64,000 bases of DNA from JBBEAM01 sp040882845 (GCA_040882845.1 JBBEAM010000007.1:124001-188000); one strand, 5' to 3'; shown: positions 43,248 to 51,910, counted from the first letter of the stretch. Translations and numbers: made by a program. The notes: a model not told the origin generated them from the letters alone.

Positions 43248-44666
43248 TCAGGCCGCTTTCCAGGACTCCTCACGGGTCAGGGTATCGGCGACGGAGTCGA
43301 CGGCGCGCTTGGTCATGTCGATCATCTCGTCGACCACGCCCTTGTCGATCACCAGCGGGGGAGCGAAGCCGAGAATGTCGCCATGCGGCATGGCGCGGGC
43401 GATCAGGCCGTTCTGCAGCGCCGCGCCGGACACCTTGGCGCCGACCTTGAGACTCGGCTCGAAGCGCTTCTTCGCGTCCTTATCGGCGACGAACTCAAGG
43501 GCGGCCATCAGGCCGACGCCGCGCACCTCGCCGACCATGGGATGGTCGTCGAAGGTCTTGTGCAGCTGCTCCTGGAAGTAGCCGCCGGTGCGGGCCGCGT
43601 TGCCGGGCAGGTCCTCGCCCTCGACGATGTCGAGGTTGGCCATGGCGGCGGCGGCGCCCAGCGGGTGGCCGGAATAGGTGTAGCCGTGGGAGAAGGCGCC
43701 GACCTTGTCGGTCGCCCGCTCGAAGACGTCATAGACCTTCTGGCCGATGATCGAGCCGGACAGCGGCACGTAGGCGCTGGTCAGGCCCTTGGCGATGGTG
43801 ATGATGTCGGGCTCGATACCGTACTTCTCGCAGCCGAACATCTCGCCGGTGCGTCCGAAGCCGGTGACCACCTCGTCGGCGATCAGCAGCACGTCGTACT
43901 TCTTCAGCACCTCCTGGATCGCCGCCCAGTAGCCGGCCGGCGGCGGGGTGATGCCGCCGGTGCCGAGCACCGGCTCGCCGATGAAGGCGCCCACGGTCTC
44001 GGGCCCCTCGGCCTGGATCATCTCCTCGAGCTCCTTGGCCCGGCGCTTGGAGAAGGCTTCCTCGCTCTCGCCCTCCTGCATGCCCCAATAGTGGTGCGGC
44101 GCGCCGGTGTGGCGGATCGGCCCGGTCGGCAGGTCGAAGAGGTCGTGGTAGAAGGACATGCCGGTCAGGCCGCCGGACATCACCGAGCAGCCGTGATAGC
44201 CGCGCTCGCGCGAGATCACCTTCTTCTTTTCCGGCTGGCCCAGGATGTTGTGGTAGTACCAGACCAGCTTCATGTTGGTCTCGTTGGCGTCGGAGCCAGA
44301 CAGGCCGTAGAAGACCTTGCTCATGTTGCCCGGCGCCATGCGGATCAGCCGTTCGGAGAGGCGGATCAGCGGCTCGGTCGAGTGGGCCGCATAGGCGTGA
44401 TAGTAGGCGAGCTTCTTGGCCTGCTCGTAGATCGCCTCGGCGACTTCCTGGCGGCCATAGCCGATGTTGACGCAGTACAGTCCGGCAAAGCCGTCGAGCA
44501 GCTCGCGCCCCTTCTGGTCATGGATGCGCACGCCCTTACCGCCTTGCACGATCCGGGGATCGCCCATCTCGTTGTGGGCGTAGGTCTTCAGCGGGGTAAA
44601 GGGATGCAGGACCGTCTGGCGGTCGATCTCTTCCAGGCTGATGTTGCGGGCGGCTTCCTGTGCCAT
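43248..44666 (-). CDS. doeD: Class III aminotransferase, probably diaminobutyrate transaminase DoeD
   Basis: 472 residues, PLP-dependent. LFAIDEVVTGFGRTG-type Asp region is seen as LIADEVVTGFGRTGEMFG. PDIITIAKGLTSAYVPLSG holds the PLP Lys. SGSDANETNMKLVWYYHN and HGCSVMSGGLTGM are the cofactor-phosphate sites. In ectoine catabolism this enzyme converts diaminobutyrate to aspartate semialdehyde. ATG 44666. Lies 52 bp after doeC on the same strand. Confidence 0.88.
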   Translation of the reverse strand: MAQEAARNISLEEIDRQTVLHPFTPLKTYAHNEMGDPRIVQGGKGVRIHDQKGRELLDGFAGLYCVNIGYGRQEVAEAIYEQAKKLAYYHAYAAHSTEPLIRLSERLIRMAPGNMSKVFYGLSGSDANETNMKLVWYYHNILGQPEKKKVISRERGYHGCSVMSGGLTGMSFYHDLFDLPTGPIRHTGAPHHYWGMQEGESEEAFSKRRAKELEEMIQAEGPETVGAFIGEPVLGTGGITPPPAGYWAAIQEVLKKYDVLLIADEVVTGFGRTGEMFGCEKYGIEPDIITIAKGLTSAYVPLSGSIIGQKVYDVFERATDKVGAFSHGYTYSGHPLGAAAAMANLDIVEGEDLPGNAARTGGYFQEQLHKTFDDHPMVGEVRGVGLMAALEFVADKDAKKRFEPSLKVGAKVSGAALQNGLIARAMPHGDILGFAPPLVIDKGVVDEMIDMTKRAVDSVADTLTREESWKAA

Positions 44667-44718
44667 GACGTTCCAAACCTTTCCCGGCCGAGGCCGTTGT
44701 GTTTTTTTAGCTGCCCTA

Positions 44719-46230
44719 TCAGGCGTCGAGATCGCCGAGGCAGACGTACTTGAGCTCGGTGTAGTCGTCGAGCCCGTAGTGCGACCCTTCCCGGCCCAGG
44801 CCCGACTGCTTGTAGCCGCCGAAGGGGACCGGCGCGCCGGTGAATTTCGGCGTGTTGACGCCGACCATGCCGTACTCCAGGGCGTCGCTGACTCGCATCG
44901 AGCGGCCGAGATCGCGGGTGTAGAGATAGGCCGCGAGGCCATAGATGCTGCGGTTGGCGTCGCGCACCGCCTCGGCCTCCTCGCCGAAGGAGGTGATCGC
45001 GGCGACCGGACCGAAGGTCTCCTCGCTCCAGATCTTCATGTCCGGGGTGACGTCGGCCAGCACCGTCGGCTGATAGAAGGTGCCGCCCAGCTCGTGGCGT
45101 TCGCCGCCGACGATCAGCCGCGCGCCCTTGTCCAGGGCATCGGCGACGTGATCCTCGCATTTCTTGACCGCGGCTTCGTTCATCAGCGGGCCGATGGTCA
45201 CGCCTTTCTGCAGACCGGGCCCGACCTCGAGCTCCGCCACGGCCTTGCCGAAGGCCTCGACAAAGGCGTCGTAGGCCGGCGCCTGGACATAGATGCGGTT
45301 GACCGCCAGGCAGTCCTGCCCGGTGGTCGCGAATTTGGCGCCGACGGCGCCCTTGACGGCGTGGGCCATCTCGACGTCGTCGAACAGGATGAAGGGGGCG
45401 TGGCCGCCCAGCTCCATGGAGACCTTCTTCACGGTCTCGGCCGACTGGGCGAGCAGGATGCGGCCGACCTCGGTCGAGCCGGTAAAGGAGATCTTGCGCA
45501 CCACCTCGCTGTCGGTCAGCACCTTGCCGATGATCCGCGAGGAGCCGGTGACGATCGACAGCACGCCTGCGGGCAGGCCGGCTTCCTCCGCCAGCACGCC
45601 GAGCGCCAGGGCGGAGAAGGGGGTTTCGGTCGCCGGGCGCACCACCATGGTGCAGCCGGCGGCCAGCGCCGCCCCGGCCTTGCGGGTGATCATCGCCGAG
45701 GGGAAATTCCACGGCGTGATCGCGGCGGTGACGCCGACCGGCTCGCGGCTGACCAGCAGCTTGCTGCCGCGCAGGTGGCTGGGGATGGTGTCGCCGTAGG
45801 CGCGCTTGGCTTCCTCGCCGAACCACTCCAGGAAGCTGGCGGCATAGGCGATCTCGCCGCGCGACTCCTCGATCGGCTTGCCCTGCTCGAAGGTCATGAT
45901 CAGCGCCAGGTCCTCGCGATGCTCCAGCATCAGATCGGCCCAGCGGCGCAGGATCTCGGCGCGCTCCTTGGCCAGCAGGCCGCGCCAGGCCGGATAGGCT
46001 TGCTCGGCGGCGAGTATGGCGCGTTCGGTCTCGGGTCCGCCCATGTTGGGTACGGAACCGATCTCCTCTCCGCTGGCCGGGTCGGTGACGGCGATGGCCT
46101 TGCCGGAATCGGCATCCGCCCATGCGCCGGCCAGAAAGGCCTGCTGGCGGAGCAGCGCCGGGCGGTTCAGCAGATCGGTCAGTTTCTCGGGCGCGTTCGG
46201 CACGCGGCGCGCGGTGGCAGAGCTCGGCAT
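44719..46230 (-). CDS. doeC: Succinate/aspartate-semialdehyde dehydrogenase, probably DoeC
   Basis: 503 residues. ITPWNFPSAMITRKAGAALAAGCTM, SFTGSTEVGRILL, MELGGHAPFILFDD (Glu), FATTGQDCLAVNRIYV (catalytic Cys), and EETFGPVAAITSF. These are succinate-semialdehyde dehydrogenase traits, as in Ssd/DoeC of ectoine clusters, which oxidise aspartate semialdehyde to aspartate. Start 46230 follows GGGAGGAG. An upstream gap of 167 bp with a CCGCGA/TCGCGG dyad (46347-46361) may hold its promoter. Confidence 0.9.
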   Translation of the reverse strand: MPSSATARRVPNAPEKLTDLLNRPALLRQQAFLAGAWADADSGKAIAVTDPASGEEIGSVPNMGGPETERAILAAEQAYPAWRGLLAKERAEILRRWADLMLEHREDLALIMTFEQGKPIEESRGEIAYAASFLEWFGEEAKRAYGDTIPSHLRGSKLLVSREPVGVTAAITPWNFPSAMITRKAGAALAAGCTMVVRPATETPFSALALGVLAEEAGLPAGVLSIVTGSSRIIGKVLTDSEVVRKISFTGSTEVGRILLAQSAETVKKVSMELGGHAPFILFDDVEMAHAVKGAVGAKFATTGQDCLAVNRIYVQAPAYDAFVEAFGKAVAELEVGPGLQKGVTIGPLMNEAAVKKCEDHVADALDKGARLIVGGERHELGGTFYQPTVLADVTPDMKIWSEETFGPVAAITSFGEEAEAVRDANRSIYGLAAYLYTRDLGRSMRVSDALEYGMVGVNTPKFTGAPVPFGGYKQSGLGREGSHYGLDDYTELKYVCLGDLDA

Positions 46231-46397
46231 GGCGACTCCTCCCATTCGAGGGAATGCGGTGCGGGGGCGTGCGCTGGGGCGCGGGCACGACCAGCTCTAT
46301 CTACCATGTAAGCGGGCGACCGGGTCTTTGAAGGGGCGGGCCTTGACCGCGAGAATCGCGGCCTGTGGCAGGCTGGGCCGGGAATCTCCCAGAAAGC

Positions 46398-46889
46398 TCA
46401 GTCTTCGCCCTTGGCGCGGGCGAGCAGGCTGCGGATCGGCAAGGGCGCGAGCGGCTTCACAGACTTGGTGACGATGTAGGTGAAGTAGGTGCCGATGCCG
46501 ATGTCCCGCTCCAGCAGGGAATCCATCAATTCCTGGTAATGACCGATGTCGAGGGCGATGACCTTCATCAGGTAGTCGATGCCGCCGCCGATGGCGTCGC
46601 AGGCGACCACCTCGGGAACCTCGGCGATGGCCTGCTCGAAGGTCGCGAAGTCGGCGGCCTGATGCCGCGCCAGGGTCACCTCGACGTAGACCGCGACGCA
46701 GGGGGTGATCTGCTCCAGCACCACCTCGGCGCGGTAGCCGCGGATCAAGCCCGACTTCTCCAGGCGCTGCAGCCGTTCCAGGCAGGCGCTGTGCGACAGC
46801 GCGACCTGCTCGGCCAGAGCCTGCTTGGTGATCCGCCCCTCCTGCTGGAGGATGGTCAGGATCTTGATGTCGCGGTCGTCCAGGCGCAT
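46398..46889 (-). CDS. Lrp/AsnC-family regulator, DoeX/AsnC type
   Basis: 163 residues. DRDIKILTILQQEGRITKQALAEQVALSHSACLERLQRLEKSGLIRGY is the HTH. The RAM domain follows (CVAVYVEVTLARHQ ... GIDYLMKVIALDIGHYQELMDSLL). It starts 14 bp after doeB. AsnC/DoeX in ectoine clusters senses diaminobutyrate derivatives and activates the genes. The same role is expected here. Confidence 0.9.
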   Translation of the reverse strand: MRLDDRDIKILTILQQEGRITKQALAEQVALSHSACLERLQRLEKSGLIRGYRAEVVLEQITPCVAVYVEVTLARHQAADFATFEQAIAEVPEVVACDAIGGGIDYLMKVIALDIGHYQELMDSLLERDIGIGTYFTYIVTKSVKPLAPLPIRSLLARAKGED

Positions 46890-46903
46890 GGCCCGCTCCG
46901 CGC

Positions 46904-47932
46904 TCAGCCGGGCTCTCCGTCCTGGGCGATGACCGCGAGGCAATCGCCCCGCTCGACCAGTCCGGGATAGTGGCGGCAGTAGAGCATGCCGCCGATCGGC
47001 GCCGGATAGTCCTCCGGCGGCGTGTCGATGTCCTCGAAGTCGTGAATCCGGCAGAGCGGCTGTCCGGCCTGCACCTCGCTGCCGATATCCGCCAGAACCT
47101 CGACCATGCCCTGGTGCCGGCTGACCACGAAGGCGCCCTGCTCTGGCGTGTGCAGCAGACGGGTGGGCTGCTCCGGGCCCTGCATCCGGCTTTCGTCCAG
47201 CATGCCCAGGTGGCACAGCAGGTTGACCACGCCGCGCTGGGCGACGGCATTGCTCCAGGGCCGGGTGGTGCCGCCACCGCCGAGCTCGGTGGTGACGAAA
47301 AGCTTGCCGGCCTCCTCGACCGCGGTGTCCAGCATGCCCTTGTTGTCCATTTCGATCAGCACCAGCGCCACCGGCGCGCCGAAGGCGAGGATCGCCTCCT
47401 TGGTCTTGCGCCGCATTTCCGGGTCGGGCAGGGCATGCATCGCCACAGAGGGGACGAAGTCCAGGGTCTTGCCCCCGGAATGCAGGTCGCAGACGACATC
47501 GGCACGGCCGACCAGCTGGTTGTAGACGTAGTCGGCGGCCATCTCGCTGACGCTGCCGTCCCAGCGGCCGGGGAAGATCCGGTTCATGTTGCGGCCGTCG
47601 ATCGGGGAGACGCGCTTGCCGGCGCGCACCGCGGCGTGGTTGAGGCTCGGCAGGACGATCACCCGGCCGCTCAGCTCTTCGGGCTGCAGCTCTTGCGCGA
47701 GACGCATCAGAGAGATCGGCCCCTCGTACTCGTCGCCGTGGTTGCCGCCGGTGAACAGCACGGTCGGCCCCGCGCCGCCATTGATCACGCAGATCGGCAT
47801 GCGCACAGAGCCCCAGGCGGAGGCGTCGTTGGAGTGCGGAATCGCCAGGTGGCCGAAGGCCTTGCCCGGCGCGTCGATGTCGAGGGTTGCGGAAACCCGG
47901 GAGAAGGCCGTGAGGTCCGGCATCTGGGTCAT
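46904..47932 (-). CDS. doeB: N-alpha-acetyl-diaminobutyrate deacetylase
   Basis: 342 residues, succinylglutamate desuccinylase/aspartoacylase zinc-peptidase fold. LFTGGNHGDEYEGPISL gives the HxxE zinc motif, NRIFPGRWDGS the substrate Arg, VVCDLHSGGKTLDFVPSVAMH the third His, and TTELGGGGTTRPWS the catalytic Glu. It removes acetate from N-acetyl-diaminobutyrate during ectoine breakdown. ATGA overlap with eutB (47929-47932). C-terminal barrel-sandwich part (VEVLADIGSEVQAGQPLCRIHDFED) is kept. Confidence 0.9.
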   Translation of the reverse strand: MTQMPDLTAFSRVSATLDIDAPGKAFGHLAIPHSNDASAWGSVRMPICVINGGAGPTVLFTGGNHGDEYEGPISLMRLAQELQPEELSGRVIVLPSLNHAAVRAGKRVSPIDGRNMNRIFPGRWDGSVSEMAADYVYNQLVGRADVVCDLHSGGKTLDFVPSVAMHALPDPEMRRKTKEAILAFGAPVALVLIEMDNKGMLDTAVEEAGKLFVTTELGGGGTTRPWSNAVAQRGVVNLLCHLGMLDESRMQGPEQPTRLLHTPEQGAFVVSRHQGMVEVLADIGSEVQAGQPLCRIHDFEDIDTPPEDYPAPIGGMLYCRHYPGLVERGDCLAVIAQDGEPG

Positions 47933-48924
47933 GACGGCAGTTTTCCTTGGATGACGTCGAGCCAGGTCTGGCGGTCGATATTGGCGCCGGTGACGATGAC
48001 GGCGCAGCGGCTGCCGGCGGCCCCTACCTTGCCGGCGAGGATGCCGGCGACGCCGACCGCGGCGCCGCCCTCGGCGACGACTCCCTCCTCGAAGTAGAGG
48101 TGGCGCATGCCGGCGGCGATCTCTGCCTCGCTCAGCAGCAGGGTCTCGTCGATCAGGTCGCGGCACAGCGCGAAGGTGTAGCGGTTCTCCAGCCCGATGC
48201 CGCCGCCCAGACTGTCGGCGAGGCTGGCGACCTCCTCCACCGGCACCGGCTTACCGGCCTGCAAACTCTCGTGCATCGCCGCGCCCTCGGCCATGGAGAG
48301 CCCGACGATACGGATTTTCGGATTGGCCGATTTCAGCGCCAGGGCGATGCCGGCGATCAGCCCGCCGCCGGACAGCGGCACCAGCGCCGTGTCGATCTCC
48401 GGGAAGTCCTCCAGAAGTTCGAGACCGATGGTACCTTGCCCGGCGACCACGTCGGCGTCGTCGAAGGGCGGCACGTAGACACGGCCTTCCTCGGCAACCA
48501 GGCGGTCGGCCTCCAGGGTCGCCTCGTCCTGGCTCCTGCCGACGATGCGGATCTCCGCGCCCAGGCGTTCGATGGCGTCCAGCTTGTTCCTGGGGACCAG
48601 TTCGGACATGCAGACCACGGCGTGGACGCCCTGCTGCTTGGCGGCATAGGCGACCGCGCGCCCATGATTGCCGGTGGAGACGGCGACCAGGCCGCGTGCG
48701 CGCTCGTCGTCCGTGAGCTGCAGCACACGGTTCATGGCGCCGCGCAGCTTGAAGGCGCCGATCGGCTGCAGCGAATCGAGCTTCAGGCGGATGTCGGCGT
48801 CGTAGCTCTGCGACAGGGAGAGGCTGGGAATCAGCGGGGTGTGCACGACATGCTGCGCGATGCGCCGCCGCGCCGCGAAAATCGCCTGAGCCGTTATTGC
48901 GTGAGTCGGCGACGTGCCGGTCAT
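47929..48924 (-). CDS. eutB: Hydroxyectoine utilization dehydratase (threonine dehydratase-like)
   Basis: 331-residue fold-type II PLP enzyme. PIGAFKLRGAMNRV holds the PLP Lys, STGNHGRAVAYAAKQQGVHAVV the substrate loop, PLSGGGLIAGIALALKS the phosphate-binding glycine loop. It is first in the ectoine operon. EutB dehydrates the hydroxylated intermediate, with EutC reducing the product. Plain L-threonine/serine dehydratase remains possible, but the immediate overlap with doeB favours EutB. Confidence 0.85.
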   Translation of the reverse strand: MTGTSPTHAITAQAIFAARRRIAQHVVHTPLIPSLSLSQSYDADIRLKLDSLQPIGAFKLRGAMNRVLQLTDDERARGLVAVSTGNHGRAVAYAAKQQGVHAVVCMSELVPRNKLDAIERLGAEIRIVGRSQDEATLEADRLVAEEGRVYVPPFDDADVVAGQGTIGLELLEDFPEIDTALVPLSGGGLIAGIALALKSANPKIRIVGLSMAEGAAMHESLQAGKPVPVEEVASLADSLGGGIGLENRYTFALCRDLIDETLLLSEAEIAAGMRHLYFEEGVVAEGGAAVGVAGILAGKVGAAGSRCAVIVTGANIDRQTWLDVIQGKLPS

Positions 48925-49051
48925 CTCGCCCCCTGTTCCTTGGCCACGTTCCTGGCCGCGGCCGGTTGCTCCGCCCGCGCTGCTTTGTGCCGCATAGCGA
49001 TAGCCCGTCCCTTCCAGGCTTGTCTAGGCGCTGCAGAAGCCGTCAGGCGAA

Positions 49052-49480
49052 TCAATGGCGCGCGGCCCGGCACTCGCCATGGTCGGCCAGAACTTCGATC
49101 ACCCGGCAGTCGGCGATGCGCCCGCCCTCGCAGTGCTTGACCATCCGCGCCAGTTCGTCGCGCAGCGCGCTCAGCCGCGCGATCTTGTCCTTCACGGCTT
49201 CGAGCTGCTGTTCGGCGATGCGGTCGGCGTCCTCGCAGGGGCGCTCGGGCGCATCGGTCATGCGCAGCAGCTCGCGGATCGCCGCCTGGGAGAAACCGAG
49301 CTCGCGGCTGTGCCGGATGAAGTTCAAGCGGTCGAGCTCGCGCCGGCCGTAGAGGCGCTGGTTTCCCTGAGAGCGTGCCGGCTTCGGCATCAGACCGATG
49401 TCCTCATAATAGCGGATCGTCGGTACCTTGCAGCCGGTCGCCTTGGAGAGCTGTCCGATGCTCAGAGTTTTTTCGCTCAT
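49052..49480 (-). CDS. MerR-family metal-responsive regulator (Cd/Zn/Pb type)
   Basis: 142 residues. SIGQLSKATGCKVPTIRYYEDIGLMPKPARSQGNQRLYG is the MerR HTH and wing. A long dimer helix follows, then a C-terminal metal region with HCEGGRIADCRVIEVLADHGEC. The pattern of cysteines and histidines resembles CadR/PbrR/ZntR. It is divergent from a CDF exporter with a MerR-type promoter between. It would bind Cd/Zn and activate export. Confidence 0.9.
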   Translation of the reverse strand: MSEKTLSIGQLSKATGCKVPTIRYYEDIGLMPKPARSQGNQRLYGRRELDRLNFIRHSRELGFSQAAIRELLRMTDAPERPCEDADRIAEQQLEAVKDKIARLSALRDELARMVKHCEGGRIADCRVIEVLADHGECRAARH

Positions 49481-49500
49481 GGAATTTCTCCGCTGACCTC

Positions 49501-49531
49501 TTGAACCTCTAGTAACTAGAGCACTTAGGTT
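49501..49531 (+). promoter_or_regulatory. MerR-type promoter with perfect palindrome
   Basis: -35 TTGAAC at 49501-49506, then CTCTAG-TAA-CTAGAG at 49507-49521 (perfect 6-3-6), -10 TAGGTT at 49526-49531. Spacer is 19 bp, the long spacing MerR proteins correct by DNA untwisting. It drives the plus-strand CDF gene. Confidence 0.88.
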
Positions 49532-49575
49532 CAGTGCCGAGGCAATGCAATCCTAAGGAAGCGAGGCAGGGAACC

Positions 49576-50211
49576 ATGTCCGCTGGCTGCGGCAGCAAGT
49601 GCGAAGGCGCCGTCTTCGACGGCATGTCGTCGAGCTACAAACGCGTGCTCTGGACCGTCATCGCCATCAACGGCGCGATGTTTCTGGTCGAAATGACCGC
49701 TGGACTGCAGGCGGGGTCACAGGCGCTGCAGGCTGACGCGCTGGATTTCTTCGGCGACACCGCGACCTACGCGATCAGCCTGATGGTGCTGGGCCAGGCC
49801 CTGCACGTTCGGGCCAAGGCCGCGCTGTTCAAGGGTTTGAGCCTGGCCGTCTTCGGCCTCTACGTGCTCGGTAGCAGTCTCTACCACATCGTCTATATGG
49901 GCCAACCGGAGCCGGTCACCATCGGCGCGGTCGGGGTGCTGGCGCTGCTGGCCAATGCGATCAGCGCCGGACTGCTGTTCCGCTTCCGCGAGGGCGACTC
50001 CAACGTGCGCTCGGTCTGGCTGTGCAGCCGCAACGACGCCATCGGCAACGTCGCCGTGATCTTCGCCGCCGGGGGGGTCTGGCTGAGCGGAACCGCCTGG
50101 CCGGACCTGATCGTCGCCCTTGCCATGGCTTTGCTGTTCCTCAACGGCGCCCGGCAGATCCTTGGCCAGGCGCTGGGCGAACTGCGGCAGACGCGCGGGC
50201 AGACGGCGTAA
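49576..50211 (+). CDS. Cation diffusion facilitator-type metal transporter
   Basis: 211 residues with about six membrane spans. The metal site is seen in SQALQADALDFFGDTATYAISL (ALxAD..D) and in SVWLCSRNDAIGNVAVIFAAG (second N/D pair). It lacks the cytosolic C-terminal dimer domain of typical CDFs (usually 290-330 residues). N-terminal CGSKC could bind metal. Under the MerR-type promoter it exports Zn/Cd-like ions. Confidence 0.88.
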   Translation: MSAGCGSKCEGAVFDGMSSSYKRVLWTVIAINGAMFLVEMTAGLQAGSQALQADALDFFGDTATYAISLMVLGQALHVRAKAALFKGLSLAVFGLYVLGSSLYHIVYMGQPEPVTIGAVGVLALLANAISAGLLFRFREGDSNVRSVWLCSRNDAIGNVAVIFAAGGVWLSGTAWPDLIVALAMALLFLNGARQILGQALGELRQTRGQTA

Positions 50212-50278
50212 CCTCCTTGTCTTGCGCGGCTTCGCCGCTCAGACTGGCGAAAACCTTGCGACAAGAGGGAGAGATCGC

Positions 50279-50596
50279 ATGCCGCGCGCCTATTCGACCG
50301 TCCTAGGACTGCTCCTCTTGCTGGCGACGACGCCGGCGTCCCTGGCCGCCGACGGCGATGCCGGGCGGGGCCTGGAAAAATCTCGGCAGGTCTGCGCCCT
50401 CTGCCATCTCGTCGAGGAGGGGGGACAGGGCAACGCCTCCCTGCCGACCTTCCCCGGCATCACCCAGGATCCGGCGACCGACGAGTCCCGGCTGCGCGCC
50501 TGGCTGGCGGTGCCGCATCCGCAGATGCCGCAGTTCGACTCCCTGAGCGCGCAGGACGTCGAGGACATCATCGCCTACATCCAAAGCCTGAAATAA
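50279..50596 (+). CDS. Periplasmic cytochrome c, single heme
   Basis: 105 residues. Signal peptide 1-24 (cut near SLA-ADG), then CALCH heme-attachment site, and a distal Met in HPQMPQFDSLSAQDVEDIIAYIQSL. Small class I fold. GAGGGAGAG before ATG. It is 67 bp after the CDF gene and may share its transcript. Partner oxidase unknown. Confidence 0.9.
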   Translation: MPRAYSTVLGLLLLLATTPASLAADGDAGRGLEKSRQVCALCHLVEEGGQGNASLPTFPGITQDPATDESRLRAWLAVPHPQMPQFDSLSAQDVEDIIAYIQSLK

Positions 50597-50599
50597 AGG

Positions 50600-51142
50600 C
50601 TAGCGCGCGGGCTCCGGAAGGACCCAGTTCATCAGCAGGCGGTAGGGGGCGAGCAGGATCAGCGCCATGGCCACCTTGGCACCGAAATCGCCGAGGCCCC
50701 AGGTGATCCAGGGCAGGCCGCTGCCGGCGAAGGCCAGGGTGAAGAAGATCGCGGTATCGAGCACCGACGCGACCCCTGAGGAGACCACCGGCGCCCGCCA
50801 CCAGGCGCCGCGGCGCAGCCGGTCGAAGATCGCGATGTCGATCAGCTGGGCCGCCAGGAAGGCTGTCCCGGAGGCCAGGGCGATCCGCCAGCCGGCGAAC
50901 TCCAGAGAAAGCAGCACCGCCACTGCAAAGCCGACATAGACCACCCTGCGCGCCCGCGCCGGGCCGAGCGAGCGGTTGCTGAGATCGGTGACCAGAAAGG
51001 CGATGGGATAGGTGAAGGCGCCCCAGGTCAGCCAGTCGTTGATCGGGACTTGCACCAGCACGTTGGAGGCAACCACCACCACCGTCATGGCGGCGGCGCC
51101 GGCCAGGACGCCCTGCCACAGGGCGCTGCGTGTCTCGTTCAT
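50600..51142 (-). CDS. VUT-family / queuosine precursor transporter-like membrane protein
   Basis: 180 residues, about six spans. NDWLTWGAFTYPIAFLVTDLSNRSLG and SGTAFLAAQLIDIAIFDRLRRGAWWRAPVVSSGVASVLDTAIFF are landmarks of the YhhQ/VUT family, which imports 7-deazaguanine queuosine precursors. It converges on the cytochrome gene and shares the upstream gap with gcrA. Substrate is inferred from family. Confidence 0.85.
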   Translation of the reverse strand: MNETRSALWQGVLAGAAAMTVVVVASNVLVQVPINDWLTWGAFTYPIAFLVTDLSNRSLGPARARRVVYVGFAVAVLLSLEFAGWRIALASGTAFLAAQLIDIAIFDRLRRGAWWRAPVVSSGVASVLDTAIFFTLAFAGSGLPWITWGLGDFGAKVAMALILLAPYRLLMNWVLPEPAR

Positions 51143-51221
51143 AGCTCGATCCTCTAGAAAAGCGCGCCTCCTCTAGCAGAGCCGGCCGCGCCTGTCACGG
51201 CGTCTGCGGTCCGCGCGCCGT

Positions 51222-51319
51222 TTTTCCACAGGAATTTCAGAGTCGCGACTCGACTCTCGAAAATCTACCCGATATGGTGTTTTCAACAAGCGCAGCCCCA
51301 ATATATTGAGTTATCCACA
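51222..51319 (+). promoter_or_regulatory. gcrA promoter region with DnaA boxes and GANTC cluster
   Basis: Two DnaA-box matches: TTTTCCACA at 51222-51230 and the consensus TTATCCACA at 51311-51319. Three GANTC (CcrM) sites lie within 17 bases: GAGTC 51240-51244, GACTC 51247-51251, GACTC 51252-51256. A possible -10 TATATT is at 51302-51307. In Caulobacter DnaA activates gcrA. Confidence 0.7.
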
Positions 51320-51368
51320 GGGCGGAAGCGCAGGCGAAACCGAACGGAAAGAGCCCGGGGGTACGGCA

Positions 51369-51809
51369 ATGAGTTGGAGCACGGAGCAGATCGACGAACT
51401 GACCAAGCTGTGGGATCAGGGGCTCAGCGCCTCGGTCATCGGCAAGAAACTCGGCGTCTCGAAGAACGCCGTGGTCGGCAAGGCGCACCGCCTGAAGCTG
51501 CCGGCGCGGCCTAGCCCGATCAAGCGCGACGGCAGCGCTACGCCGCGCCGCCGGGTACTGAACATCCGCCCGCAGGTCGAACCGGCGCCGCAGGCCAAGA
51601 GCTACACGCCGCCGGCGCAGGAAAAGGAGCCGCCGCGCCGTATCCGCGCCGCCGAGGGCACGCAACGCTGCCTCTGGCCGATCGGCGATCCCGGCGATAG
51701 CAACTTCCACTTCTGCGAGGCGGCCTCGGTTCCCGGCAAGCCCTACTGCGCGGAGCACTGCGCCAAGGCCTACATCAACAAGTCCCGGTCGGAGACGGAA
51801 GCGGCCTAA
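51369..51809 (+). CDS. gcrA: GcrA cell cycle regulator
   Basis: 146 residues. N-terminal SWSTEQIDELTKLWDQGLSASVIGKKLGVSKNAVVGKAHRLKL is the GcrA DNA-binding helix-turn-helix; a basic, proline-rich linker and a cysteine-containing C-terminus (RCLWPIGDPG...FCEAASVPGKPYCAEH) bind sigma70. GcrA recruits RNA polymerase to promoters methylated at GANTC by CcrM. ATG 51369; GAGCCCGGGGG is a modest ribosome site. Intrinsic terminator follows. Confidence 0.96.
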   Translation: MSWSTEQIDELTKLWDQGLSASVIGKKLGVSKNAVVGKAHRLKLPARPSPIKRDGSATPRRRVLNIRPQVEPAPQAKSYTPPAQEKEPPRRIRAAEGTQRCLWPIGDPGDSNFHFCEAASVPGKPYCAEHCAKAYINKSRSETEAA

Positions 51810-51858
51810 CCCCGCTTCGGCCGGTCCCCATTACCGGCCGTTGCCCGCTCCGCGAAGG

Positions 51859-51910
51859 AAGGCGCCGCGCCCCTGAGCCTAGAGCTTCGTGGCCGGCGCC
51901 TTTTTCTTTC
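51859..51910 (+). terminator. Intrinsic terminator after gcrA
   Basis: AAGGCGCCG at 51859-51867 pairs with CGGCGCCTT at 51894-51902 across a 26-base loop, continuing into TTTTTCTTTC at 51901-51910. It ends five bases before the convergent gamma-glutamyltransferase stop. Confidence 0.8.

Noticed and set aside
46347..46361. CCGCGA-GAA-TCGCGG dyad as a definite AsnC site
   Set aside because: A six-base GC dyad is expected often in such GC-rich DNA; kept only as a note under doeC.
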